Translations under genes and position numbers: made by a program
Notes under the pieces: generated by a model
What the model was told of the DNA's origin: nothing
The model's input: only the letters and a program-made list of their open reading frames with translations
The model's database searches: none
Shown: piece after piece, positions 41,801-53,100 of the stretch
Position numbering within the stretch: position 1 is the stretch's first letter
How the letters are laid out: each line of letters begins with the position of its first letter
Source: Yamagishiella unicocca
Lineage: Eukaryota; Chlorophyta; Chlorophyceae; Chlamydomonadales; Volvocaceae
Reading direction: 5' to 3'
DNA length: 64,000 bases
NCBI GenBank assembly: GCA_003116995.1
Contig: BDSL01000094.1
Span: 186,001-250,000, forward strand

Positions 41801-44800
41801 GGTGGCACTAAGGGGTGCGGCAGGGCAGGTGGTGGTCGAGGGCTTGGCAGCTTTGCAGGAGCTTCACGGTGATGGCGGCGGTGAGGTGCGCCAGGAGGGT
41901 GCGGGACGGGCCGGAGCTCCCTGACCCCAGTTCGCCCTCACATTGCGTAGCCGGCACGTCATCCGGAACTGCATTCCGCTTCCCGTGCCCTATATCCTTG
42001 TCTCTCCAACACTCGTTTCGCGGTAGCTCGCCATTCAGCACCCGTATACCCCCCTGCATTCATACTGGGGGCGTTGCGGTCCTTACCCCGGTCCTTACCC
42101 CCACACCGCCGTGCAGGCGTGTGGTCCGGACGCCTTCGACGCGTTGGCTGCGGAGAACCTCAACCTCAAGCGGGCGGCTGCGGAGAGGGACATGTACCGG
42201 GAGCAGATGGACGACGCGAGGCGGCGCTGGCAGGAGGCGGAGCGCCGTGTGACGGAGCTGCATGTAGGTGGGGGGAGCAGGAGTGGGCTCGAGGGGGGAG
42301 GAAGGGGGAGAGACCCGGACGCGTGTGCTGAAGTGGCGCGGGCGGGGCGGGTGCCGTACCTGCACACGTGCAAGGAAGGGTACGCCCGACAAGCTCGGAT
42401 CGCGTCACCGTTACACGACGAAAACGCATCCGTTGGTCAAGCTGCCGTACAACGCCAGCCGATGCGGCGCGACGCCACCGTAGTAATTGCACAGCTGCCG
42501 TTCTCACCTGGACGACGCCTCTATCGGTTGCGTGTTGCCGTTTTTTGGTGGGTCGCAGGTGGGGTCGTCCCGTGCAGCCGAGGAGCTGGCGGCCAAGGTG
42601 CGGTCCGGGGAGGCGGCGCTGGCGGCCGCGCGCGAGGAGGCGGCTCGGGCGGAGACGGTGGCGGACAAGTTGCGGCGCGAGGTGGCGGGGCTGCAGGACG
42701 TGGTCAAGGTGGGGCGAAGGGGTGCGGAGTGAGGGCTCGGTTACGCGGCGGGGAAGCGGTGTGGACGGGTGCGGGGATGGCACGTGGGGTTTCAGGGGAG
42801 CCATTGGGGAGAGCGATGCGGTGAGGCGCCAGATTGGGAGAGCGGATGAGCCGAGGGGCTGAGGGCACGGGGAAACGGGGGAGAGGTGGATCCCCCTCCC
42901 GCACCGCGCCGCTGCATCCCCTCCCACAGCCTAACGGCGAGCAGTCACTCTCGCGCAACAGCACGCGGCTCACGCTGTGCAGATCAAGGTGGCGATGCTG
43001 GACAGCGCCAACGACACCATCGCGTCACTGAAGGCTGAGATAGGCGACCTGCAGGTGGGTGTGTGTTTTAAGTGGGTGTGTGTGTGTGCGACCACAGCTG
43101 GGGGCGAGGGGCCACTGGGATGAAGCCCCCGCGGCGCCGCACAGCGTTTCGACAGCTGTGCTGCGTACAGTCTTGTCGTACCAGTACGGACCCCAGTGCG
43201 CATCCATGGCGGGACGACCGGGGGCAGCTGGGGGCTGGCGGGTTGCAGCCCATCTGCCTAGCTGGGTGTTTGCGGTTGCGACGGTTGTGCTGCCCACGTG
43301 GTCCCGCTCCGCAGGTGGAGGCGGAGGAGGCGAGGCGAGCAGCGGAGGAGGCGGAGGCGGCGCTGGCCCGGGAGCTGGAGCAGCGCGACGAGGAGCAGCA
43401 CGACGAGGGCGAGAAGGCGCAGCTCAGGCGCGTGCGGGGTGCGTCGTGGGCCGGGGAGCGTCGCAGGCCTCCGGGGCCCTGGACTCGCAGGCCGGGCGCT
43501 GTGTGGGGTTGGGAGGGCCTGCGGTGGAACACGTGAGTAGGACCGCACCGGGGCGTATGACGAGAAGTTGTATGAGGAGAACCCACGCGGTAGATGTGGG
43601 AAACGTACTTTCTATAGCGGGTGCCCCGTAGGATGGTCCGAGACAGCCGTAGGACGCATAGCAAACTGTACGGCATCGTAAATTCTGCGGTACGGCAGTC
43701 GCTCCCTCGACGCTGCGACACAGGGGCATGCGGAGGGGACGCGGACGCCGGACGCTCCCCAATTGCCGTATAATCTGCAGGGCTTGGGGATGGCGGCTTT
43801 GCAGGTCGAGGCATTGGCACCTGGGGTTTTGGAACCTGTGCTAACACGTACGGAACGCGATAGCGCCCCCACGTGACAGCTTGGGTTGCGAAAGAGGCGG
43901 GTGTTCTTTGCCGCAATTGGTACATGCTCTCCTCGCCCGTTACCAACTGTTTCGCATCCGACGCCGCCGTCAGCAGGCAGGAGGTGCAGTCGAGCGAGGC
44001 GGCCGCAGCTGCTGCTCGAAGCGCGCTGGTGGAGGCCCAGGTCCGGCTGAAGGAGATGGAGGGGCGGATGCGCGCTGCCACGGACGCAGTGGCCGAGAAG
44101 GACAGCATGATCAAGTACGTGGAGGAGGAGGTGGACCGAGTGAAAGGTGCGCGCGCGCTCTGCCGGCCCCGGCCCCGGCTCCCCACACGGTCAGGCAATG
44201 CTACGATTGAGGGAACCCTCCCCCAGGCACACAGCTTCGGCGTTTCCTATTTCTCGGACACAAATGCTTTCCGCTGATTCTTAACATGCGCCATCTCACG
44301 CCATGCTGGTGCCTGACGCCGCAATCTCACGGAGCAACACCTGCTCCTGCCAGCCCCTCCAGCGACTCCCTCGAGCCAACCGGCGCCGTGCTCGCTGCCG
44401 GCCATCCCGCCTTTACCATCGTCTCCCTCCCCCCTCGCCTTTCCTCGAAACACCCCCGTTGCCCCCTCTCCCAGCGTTGCTCCGGGACTATTCGCCAACC
44501 CCCCCCCGTTGCCCCTCGAACCCCCCGTTGCCCTCTCCCCGCCCTCCGTGTGCGTCAGGTCTGTTCGAGAAGCGCGAGCAGCGGCTGCGCGACGAGCGGG
44601 ACGCGGCACGGTCGGACGCGGCGGCGGCGGCGGCGTCGCGTGATGCGGCGGAGGCGAGGCTGGCGGAGGCGTCCGCACGGGTGGAGCGGCTGGTGCGGGA
44701 GGTGGATCATGCGCGGGGGCAGCTGGAGGACGCGGCCTTGCAGCTGGAGGAGCAGCGGCGGGCGGCGGCGCAGGCGGGGGAGGCGGCAAGCTCGCGGGGG

Positions 44801-44938
44801 GCGGAGGCGCAGCGGCTGGCGAGCCGTGTGGCGGAGGTGGAGGAGGAGATGCGGCAGCTGCTGGAGGCGGTAGAGAGGCAGAAGGCCAGCAGCGCGCACA
44901 AGATGAGGCAGCTGGCTTCCCTCCTGCAAGAGCTGTGA
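35801..44938 (+). CDS. VFL1: Leucine-rich-repeat and coiled-coil basal-body protein (VFL1/LRRCC1-like), 15 exons, 1158 aa
   Basis: Likely orthologue of Chlamydomonas VFL1 and animal LRRCC1/CLERC, which localise to basal bodies/centrioles and affect flagellar number and placement. Exons: 35801-37175, 37423-37561, 37885-38004, 38241-38529, 39252-39416, 40093-40167, 40554-40625, 41228-41311, 41627-41752, 42117-42263, 42559-42708, 42983-43054, 43315-43431, 43981-44146, 44559-44938. Residues 1-200 hold SDS22-type LRRs (LRSLCLHGNNITHIDGL, LEHLNLSYNYITSI, LRQLNLKHNQL) and a cap; 215-450 is a Pro/Gln-rich linker; 459-1158 is almost continuous coiled coil with heptad Ala/Glu/Arg/Leu. MIKYVEEEVDRVKGLFEKRE near the end is strongly LRRCC1-like. 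A GTG 30 nt upstream is in frame but ATG 35801 is preferred. Intron 4 appears to use a GC donor. Size fits the roughly 128-kDa protein reported for VFL1. Confidence 0.8.
37831..37875. repeat. 16-bp tandem repeat, 3 copies, VFL1 intron 2
   Basis: CACGTCCTCCGAAAC is repeated three times near the 3' end of the intron (the last copy degenerates to CACGTCCTCCCCCTC). Confidence 0.8.
38521..38641 (+). repeat. Tandem repeat overlapping VFL1 exon 4 / intron 4 junction
   Basis: AATGCACAGGCAGGCAGG followed by a G-run occurs at 38521 and 38568, and in altered form (AATGCACAGGAAGGCAGG) at 38613. The first copy contains the proposed exon end CACAG/GCAGGC. Confidence 0.85.
39636..39700 (+). repeat. Intronic dispersed repeat B, copy in VFL1 intron 5
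   Basis: CCGTGGATGTCCG, AAAAAACCCGTTTAAAACAG and GAGATGCATGCTGC match the SF3B3 intron copies at 17703-17795 and 19185-19262. Confidence 0.65.
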
Positions 44939-47163
44939 GCGGAGATCTGAGGCATGGGGGCACATGAACGGCTGGCTCTCGATATCGCAACCCAACAATG
45001 ACACCGTATGGCATGTAGACCACATGATGTAGCACACACTTGTGGAAGTTCGGACATTGTCCAGCATGTGTTGTCTTTTTTCGTTGGCATGCCGCATGAC
45101 GAACCATTGCTTTATAAGTTATGGATGCACGATGAGGTAGCACTTTCTGACGGTGTGGACCGCTGGTGAAGGGAGCCCTCGTGAAGTGCCATCCAAAGCA
45201 ATGCCATTCGAAGAAGGGGCATCACGTTCTAGACAAGAAGGTTACAAGTGATGGCACGGCGATAGTGAGCATCCGGGAGAGCAGCGGGGGCCATTCTTGC
45301 CCGCAGATCCGCACCCATGCCACGCACGCACCCATGACCAGCACAGATGCGTGTTGGCTGATATCAACGCAAAACAGCACCTCCTGCTTGGCGCCCGAAA
45401 CGAGCAGCGGGGTTTCTTACACACACACGGTCCACAGGCTTATGGCACAAGCCCTGCCAGAATACGTCTGATAAGGTCCAGTCAGCAAACCACCGTTCTG
45501 CACAAACAAACAAATGCACACTGCAGCATGCGAACATGGTGCGTATTACTGTCAACGGACGACACCCGAGCGCTGCTAACCCCCCTTCCTCGCGGTGGCA
45601 CCCGGACGGAGGGGGTACCGCACGTAACGATATAAACACAGGCGCCCCACTGCGCCATAATACCCAGCACGGGGTGTACACGTCGTCGAACCTCTTGACC
45701 CTGCGCGCGCCCATGGCTGGCGGCGCCGTAGCCCTCGCCCGTCCACGAGACACCCGGCCGGAAGGACAGCCCATGCCTCCACACCAACCGCTGATGCCCG
45801 CCGGGAAACAGCTGATCGTACATGGGCTCTTACCACAGGCTGCCCTCAGCCGCGGCGTTGGAGTACTCGCGTTGTCTTCAGGGTTTGATTAACAGCAAAA
45901 ATCAGGCGCAGACTGATGGGATCAAACAATCCTACTGAGCCCTGCTTGCGAGCCACGCGGCCACATCCCAACAGACACATATCCACATGACGATATTACA
46001 ACAAGTCGCTCGGTGGTGTGGTGGGGTCGCGTACTTTCCAAACAGCCGGGCGTCGCGGCGCAGCCTCACAACTGGCCTCGACGCCCCCTTCGTGCACGCA
46101 TTGGATTGCACCCTCATCCCATGAACTTGTCCTCGAGACGCCGGCAGCGGTCCGGCCTAGGCCAAGGGAGAGCGCATGACCGCCCCCATCAAGCAAATTT
46201 CAGTTAGTGAAAAAGATCCGTTCTCCCACGTCGATTTCGCACCCCACACCCCGGTTCTCCCACCTCCGTTCTCCTACCTCAGTTCCTCACCCTGCATCTG
46301 GCAGCCGGCCATAAGGATTGGAATATTCGGCTAACTCCACTTCTGGAAGATACGTCTATCGATGCCATTAACAACCAATCATGCATTCTCCATCGCCCGT
46401 CCCCTGCTCTGCCTCCCTCTGCTTCCCCTCGCTCCAGCTCCCCCTGAACCCAAACCTCACCCCAACCGAGCCAGCACAACCGAGTCGTCGTGATCGCGAA
46501 TCAATCATGAACGCAAACGGCAAAAGAGGCGCCCATCCCGCCATCCCATCTTCGCCCGGCTGCCCAGCTCAAGCCCCCTCACAGTGGTCGCTGGTCGCCA
46601 CCACGGACTGGACAGGTGGGCCTGAACAGGTGGGTCAACTAGGCGCAGGGTTTCAGTGCAGAGCGGCTTGCAATCGAGCTTCCAAACAAACAAATTCAGC
46701 CGTGTTTTCGCCGCGACCTTTATTAACCGCAGCGACCACGCAAGACGTGCCTCTCCTCGCCTGCCCCCGCGCGCCGAACCATCCTCCCTCGACCTAACCC
46801 GACGGGGGCCAAACCCGCCCAACGTCCCGAGCCCTTCTTTAGCGAGCAAGTCACATCACAAGTCCCCCCCCACACCCGCAATATATCTTACGCTGTATTG
46901 CACGCAATCCCTTGGAGCTCCACGCGCGCTCCGGGCACCCCTGACTGCGGGCCTACCGCCCCAGCCAACCCACCGCGGCACCGCACCGCATCCTCCTTCG
47001 ACAGCACCAGCATCAGCATCAGCATCAGCATCAGCAAACAAATTTAAACACCGTTCGTAAGCGGTCTTGCTTCTCCTCCGGCGCCCCGTGAAACGGACGC
47101 GCGGCTCAACGGAGCTCTGCGCCCTCGCCCCGAGCTCGCCCCGAGCGGGGGGCCGGGCCCGGC
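44939..47163. other. Unassigned region, possible minus-strand exons
   Basis: Holds the VFL1 3' region and the receptor-kinase 3' region. Minus-strand fragments look protein-like but I could not join them. One pair, ending LRRDARLFGK at about 46034 and resuming as QREYSNAAAEGSLW before a stop at about 45834, fits a GT-AG junction in phase. Others are MYDQLFPGGHQRLVWRHG (45823 down) and QEVLFCVDISQHASVLVMG (about 45370 down). None is recognised. An (AGCATC)n repeat lies at about 47005-47036. Confidence 0.35.
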
Positions 47164-50100
47164 CTACAAATCGCTCTGGCTGACGAGCGCTGCACTGGTG
47201 CAGCTGCCTTCCTCCTTGGCAACCGCCCCACCGGCGCCGGCGCTGTAGACGGCCCCGCCGTCGGCCGCCTGTGGCGCCGCCTTGGCCAGCGCGGCCGCGT
47301 CCTTGACGCCCTCCGCCTGCCTGCTGGCTGACACCTGGGACAGACTCGTCGCCGCCGCCGCCGGTGCCGACGACAGCGACGCCCCCTCCGCCGCCCCGGC
47401 CCCCGCGGCGCAGCTCCCGAGCGACGGGCCCGAGACACCCCGGTCGCCGCCGATGCTGCTGAGGCGCGCCGGCTGCGGCGGCGGCTTGCCGCCGCCGGCG
47501 GCCGATCCTTGGCCGCCCCCGGCGGCGCCAGAGGCTGCGCTGATGCCCTGTGCAGCCTTGGAGTTGTCGGCGCTTGCGTTGGTGTTGGACCGGAGCGAGC
47601 CGGTGGAGCTGGGCGTCTCCGCGTCGCCCTGGACCAGCTGCAGGGGGGAAGACAAGCAGGCGCGGATGGGAGAGGGGCCGGGGGGGGGGTGAGGACCAGG
47701 GGTAAGGGGCTCGGTGCGCGCCGTCACGTGCGGCTGGGTACGCGCTAGGGCGGCTAGGAGCGACGGCCTGCAGCATTTGTGCAAATGAAGGCATTCACCC
47801 AGCGGGTATTATGTGACGGGGGGGCATCCTTGGAGATGTTGTTCTCGCGGGACGTCGGCCGATCAATGCGGTGCGGCGGGGCATGCCGCGTGTCGCTCCA
47901 GGAGGGGCAGCCCCAGACACCCCTGGTGCCCGACATGACATACACGACCCCACCCCCGCCCGCCCTGGTGTCCTCCTAGCACAGCCCCCCCCAAACCCCG
48001 CCGACCCGCGCCTCATTCTGTACTCACGCACACCTGAAGCACCAAGGTCAGCTGCTTGACCAGCTCCGCAGCCGCGGGCCTCCGCTGCGGGTCGGGATCC
48101 CAACACTGGGGGGGAGGAACGGAGGCGGGGGGGGGGCCGGATTCCAGGCTTGAAACCGGGGGCGGGGCTGCTGTTGCGACTTGAAGCCGGCGGAGGGGGG
48201 GGTAAAAGATAATCCGCGCATCCACAGCCGACAAACCAAGGGCGGTGAAGGTAAGGGGGGGGCGGGTTGCTCGGAACGCGGGCCTGCTCGACAACCGTCC
48301 CAGCGAGGGCGGCAACGACGGCATACGCACACACGAAGACCACAACGCGCTGCACCGCGCACAGCAATACAACTACTACGGCATCGAAGCCCCTCCCCTC
48401 GTTGAATGAGAGCCCCAAGCGTGCGAAGCGGCCGAACGACGGTGCGCGCAGTAGGGGGCAGCTGCCGCCTCCCTCCCTGGACCGCATGCCGCATCGCGCC
48501 GCGCCACGCGACGCTATGCCACGCCACGCTACGGTGCTGTGCTATGTTATGCTGTGCTGAACGGCGCTGTGCTATGTTGTGCTGTGCTGTACGGTGCTGT
48601 GCTATGTTGCGCTGTGCTGTGCTGTGTTGTGCTGCGCCGCCTCTAACCTGGTGGATCAGCTTTCGCAGCTTGGGCGGGCAGCGGCTGCCGTCAAGCTTGC
48701 TGAGCGGCAGGCGGTGGTGGCGCACGGTGATGGAGTAGGCGATGGCCACCATGCTGCAGCCGTCCCAGGGCACACTGCCCGTCAGCAACTCCCACAGAAT
48801 GACACCTGCGGGGCCGGGCGGGTTGGGGAGGAGCGGGTTGGGGCGGAGCGGGTTGGGGCGGAGCGGGTTGGGGCGGAGCGGGTTGGGGAGGAGCGGGTTG
48901 GGGAGGGAGAGCCGTCGAACCGCGGCAGGGGAAGGCGAGACTGCTTCATGTGGGGGGGGGCCCAGGGCCGCAAACATCCGCACATGCGCCGCAGCCACCT
49001 GCTGACGTCCGCTGCACTGCGACAGCCGCGAGAGTGCGTGCCGCGTGTGTAGGCGCCTCAGTCGTACCCACACCCAGGTTCACCCAGACTCACACGAAAC
49101 TCAACACCCACACCAACGCACAGATGGTGTTGGTCGTACCCGCTAACCCAGTTCCGTGGCACTCGCGGTGACTCCCCCCCCCCACGTTGACACGGCCGCG
49201 GACAGCTTCCGATGCGTGCGTGTGCTCCCTCACCTAGCGCGTAGATGTCGGCCTTGTGAGTGATGACGTAATTACTGGCGTCAAACGCCTCTGCGGGCGT
49301 GGCGGCGGCGGCGAGGGAAGGCGGGGGGGACGGGGGCAACCGCTGGGTGCTGATGCGAGTGGCCTCCGCGGTGCAGCGGTGCCAGGCGGTCAGCCAGCCA
49401 GCCAGCCACACCCGTCCACAGCCAGCCACGCTCATTCACAACCAAATGTTGCAACGACCCTGGAGGCCCCCAGGCCAGCAACGGGCCCGTCCGTCACTGG
49501 AACCAGCCGCACCTGGCGCCATGTAAGCGGGCTGTGTTGAGGAGTTGGTGGGTGCGGTGGCCGGGGGCATTGGCGTCCAGGCCAGGACAGAGGCGCAGTC
49601 CGGGACGGAAGGGGAGCGGAGGTAGGTGGGGAGGGCAGGGGAGGAGGGGGGAGAAGGGGCGGGGACTTGCGCGTCAGCGGGTGGAGGCGCGATTGCTGTC
49701 AACTCATTCCAACACGCCTTGCCCCAGCGGTTGACCAACCGTCGTACATACCGCCACTCACCTCTTCCCCCCACCCCGCTACCTCTCCCTTCCACCCCAC
49801 TCCCCTCCAGCTTCTCTCCTGTTTCGGTTCACCACTTTCCGCCCTGCCCTCCCCCCTTCCCTTGTTTCCCGACAGCTGATCAGCTGTTTTCAGGCATATG
49901 CAATTAATTGTTTGTCCGAAAGCTATCCACCGGCTAGTTTCCGCTAGTTCTACTTCTTACGTCGTGTGTCGGATCTTATCGCCACCCCCCTGAGTCCACA
50001 GGCAGCGGTCTGTCGCCTCCCCCCCTGCCTCCGCCCACCGTACCGGCCTCCACTCCCCCCCCCGCCCCTGCCCCCCGCCCACCGTTCCGGCCTCCACTCC

Positions 50101-53100
50101 CCCCCTGCCCCCTTTGCCCACCGTTCCGGCCTCCACTCCCCCCCCCCGCCCCTGCCCCCGCCCACCGTTCCGGCCTCCGGGTGCCTGGTGACCAGCACTG
50201 TGCTGCGCAACCGCGACAAACCAAAGTCCTGCAGCAGGGGCCACGCCAGGGGGGAGGGGGGATGAAGACCCGCCAGGGGGGAGGGGGGGGAGAAGACCCG
50301 CCCAGGGGGGAGGGGGGGGAGAAGACCCGCCCAGGGGGGGGGGGGAGAAGACCCGCCCAGGGGGGAGGGGGGGAGAAGACCCGGTTTCACGACATAGGAA
50401 AGGGGCGGGAGGTTGTTGTGTGCGCGGTGGAGTCCCGATATGAGTATCGAGTAGGAGGTGTGGGAGGCGGAGGAGTAGGAGGCGGGGGCATGCGAATAAC
50501 GTGTGCAGCCGGTAGCGGAAGCTGCGAGGCGAATACGCCTGTTGCGTCCACTTCCAACTGCCACCTGTTTGCCGCCCCCCCTGCCGCCCCACCAGAGGAG
50601 GGGAGGAGCGGGACGAGCAGGTGCGGGGGAGCCGGGAGACCTGTATGACACCCGCCCTCGGGCCCTGAGCGCGACAAGCACTCGGTGGCGCCGCGCACCC
50701 CCCCCCCCTGGACCGCCATCTTCACGCCCTTGGTTTGTCGGCCGTGGATTCGCGGATTCTCCTTACCCCCCCTACAAACACACAACCCCTCACCCCCCCT
50801 ACACACAGGCCCACACCAGCTGCTTACACTGCACGCCTCAGCCCCAACAAACGAGTGTCCCAAACGATTTCTCGTCGGTCTACTCATCTCTGAAACTGCT
50901 ACGACCTCAGGGTTTCATCCCTAAACCCACCACCACCACCACCACCACCACCACACACAAACCGCTCGCACCGCTCACCGTCAGCTTGGCGATCGGCTTG
51001 ATGCAATCCGTGTTCGAGAGCAGGACGTTTCCTGGCTTCAGGTCTCGGTGCACGATGGTGGGGTGCAGGTAGGCTAGGCCGCGAGCGATGTCGGCGGCGA
51101 TGTGGAGCACCTTGGGGGTGTGGGGGTGTGTGTGGGGGAGAGGAGGTCGAGGGGGTGGGGGGTGGGTGGGTTGGGGGAGAGGAGGTCGAGGGGGTGGGGG
51201 GTCGGTGGGTGTGGGGGAGAGGAGGTCGAGGGGGTGGGGGGTGGGTGGGTGGGTTGGGGGAGAGGAAGACCCGTGGGGGGGAGAGGAGGTCGAGGGGTGG
51301 GGGGAGTCGGTTGCTGCACGCAGGGGCGCATGCGGAGGCATGCAGGTGGCGGCACAGGCCGGGCTAGGCCGGTGCGCGGCTGCGGATGGCAGACCAGCAC
51401 AGCCGCGGAAGTCGCCAAGGGGTGCGAGGAGCGCAGGGGTCGTGGGTAGTCTGGGAGCGGATACGGTACTAGGTGCGCAACGAACCACAGGACCAAGGTG
51501 AGAACCCATGCGCCGAGGGCAGGACCAGCGCGAGGATACCCGCAAGCCCTTTCCGCCCGGCCTCAGATCCGTGCCACGCGACCAGGTGCCCGGAGCCTAT
51601 ACGCCAGCTGCACTTCGCTCGTCGAGTGACCGGGTCTTTTTTTTGCACCCCCCCCCCCGCCCGCCACGTACCGTTGGCAGCGCTATCAGGTCGCCCGACT
51701 TTCCGTGGATCAGTCGCTCCAGGGAGGTGTCCATCAGCTCCATCACCAGGCACAGCCGCGGCGGTTTGAGGCAGGCCGCCAGCAGCCGCACGATGTTGGG
51801 GTGCTGGCAGCGGCCCAGAACCTGAGAGGAACGGCAGCGTGGCGGTGGTGGCGGTGGCGGTGGTGGTGGTGGTGACATCAAGGGGGCGGCATGAAGGTCC
51901 GGTTGTTCGACATGGTTAGAATCGCTGGCGCATTGCCTGCGGAAACATGGTTGCGGACCATTGGGGGGTGTGTGGCTGGTGGTGCGACTGGGTCTCCACC
52001 CAGCTGGTGCCAGTCAGCCGCCGCCCCTAACATCCTGCTCTCGTCGCAAGCCCCAGCTCCGCCGCAGCAACAAACATCACCACCACGCTAGCGCTCCCCC
52101 CTCCGCGGATCATCACCGCCCTGCCGCCGCCCCTCGCGCAGAACCCCTTGCTTGCGATACACCATCCGCCCCCAAGATGGAGGTGGCCATCTCCCCCCTC
52201 ATGATGCCCCGTAAGGCCCGTTTATCGACGCGCCCTCGATTTCTCTGCTCACCCTCCCCGCCGGTAACCGGCTTTTATGCCACCTCTCCCCCCGGTGCCC
52301 CACCGTCACCCCCCGCCCCTCGCGGACCCCCCAACCCCACCCCCCCGTTGGTTGCTCCCCCGCATCCCCCCTGGCCGCTCACCTCCACCTCCTGCGCAAA
52401 GCTGTTGACCAGCGAGTCCGTGGGCCCGCTCCACTCGTCCACATCCACCACCAGCTTGACCGCCACCCGCTGGCCGCCGTACAGCCCCTCCACGACTCTG
52501 CCGTACGATCCCTTGCCGCGGATGATGGGCAGCAGCTTGACCTCCGTGTCGCACTGCACGTCGAGCTTGAGGTCGGAGCGGTGCGGCGTGAAGGGGGTCA
52601 CGATGACGAGCGGGCTGCTGGCGTCCACGTCTGCAGGCGGGAGAGGTTTCGAGGAAGACCCATGGATGCGGGAGGGGGGGGGTATAAGAGAATCCGCGAA
52701 TCCACGGCCGACAAACCGAAAGGGGGGGGAGCGGGGGTTGGGCGAGGAAACCCATGGATCGGCAGAGGCGCGACGAAGGGAACCAGCTGGAGGTTGCGGC
52801 GGGGGAGACCCTGGCTAGGGCCCCAGCCGCGCACAGAAGCCGATGATGGGTGGCGGCGGCGGCGGCGGGAAGCCCTCCCCTCCCCCCCCCCTCCCCTCCG
52901 GTCCGGCCCCGTCGCGCGCACCTGTGCTGCTGAGCACGCAGGTCCCCACGCCGCTGGGCAGGATGATGTTGCGGCCGGTGCTGGGCGCCTGCTGCAGCGA
53001 GCCCCCCGCCGGGCTGCCGGACACCAGCTTGTGGGTGTTGCTGGACGGGTTGCCGCCCAGGCTGGCGGGCGGTGAGGGACCGCCCGGGGTCTGCTTGCCG

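Noticed and set aside
43423..43980. Possible GC donor at the end of VFL1 exon 13 (CTCAG/GCGCGT)
   Set aside because: A canonical GT donor eight bases later (GTGCGG at 43432) with acceptor CAG at 43978-43980 keeps phase, so no exception is required.
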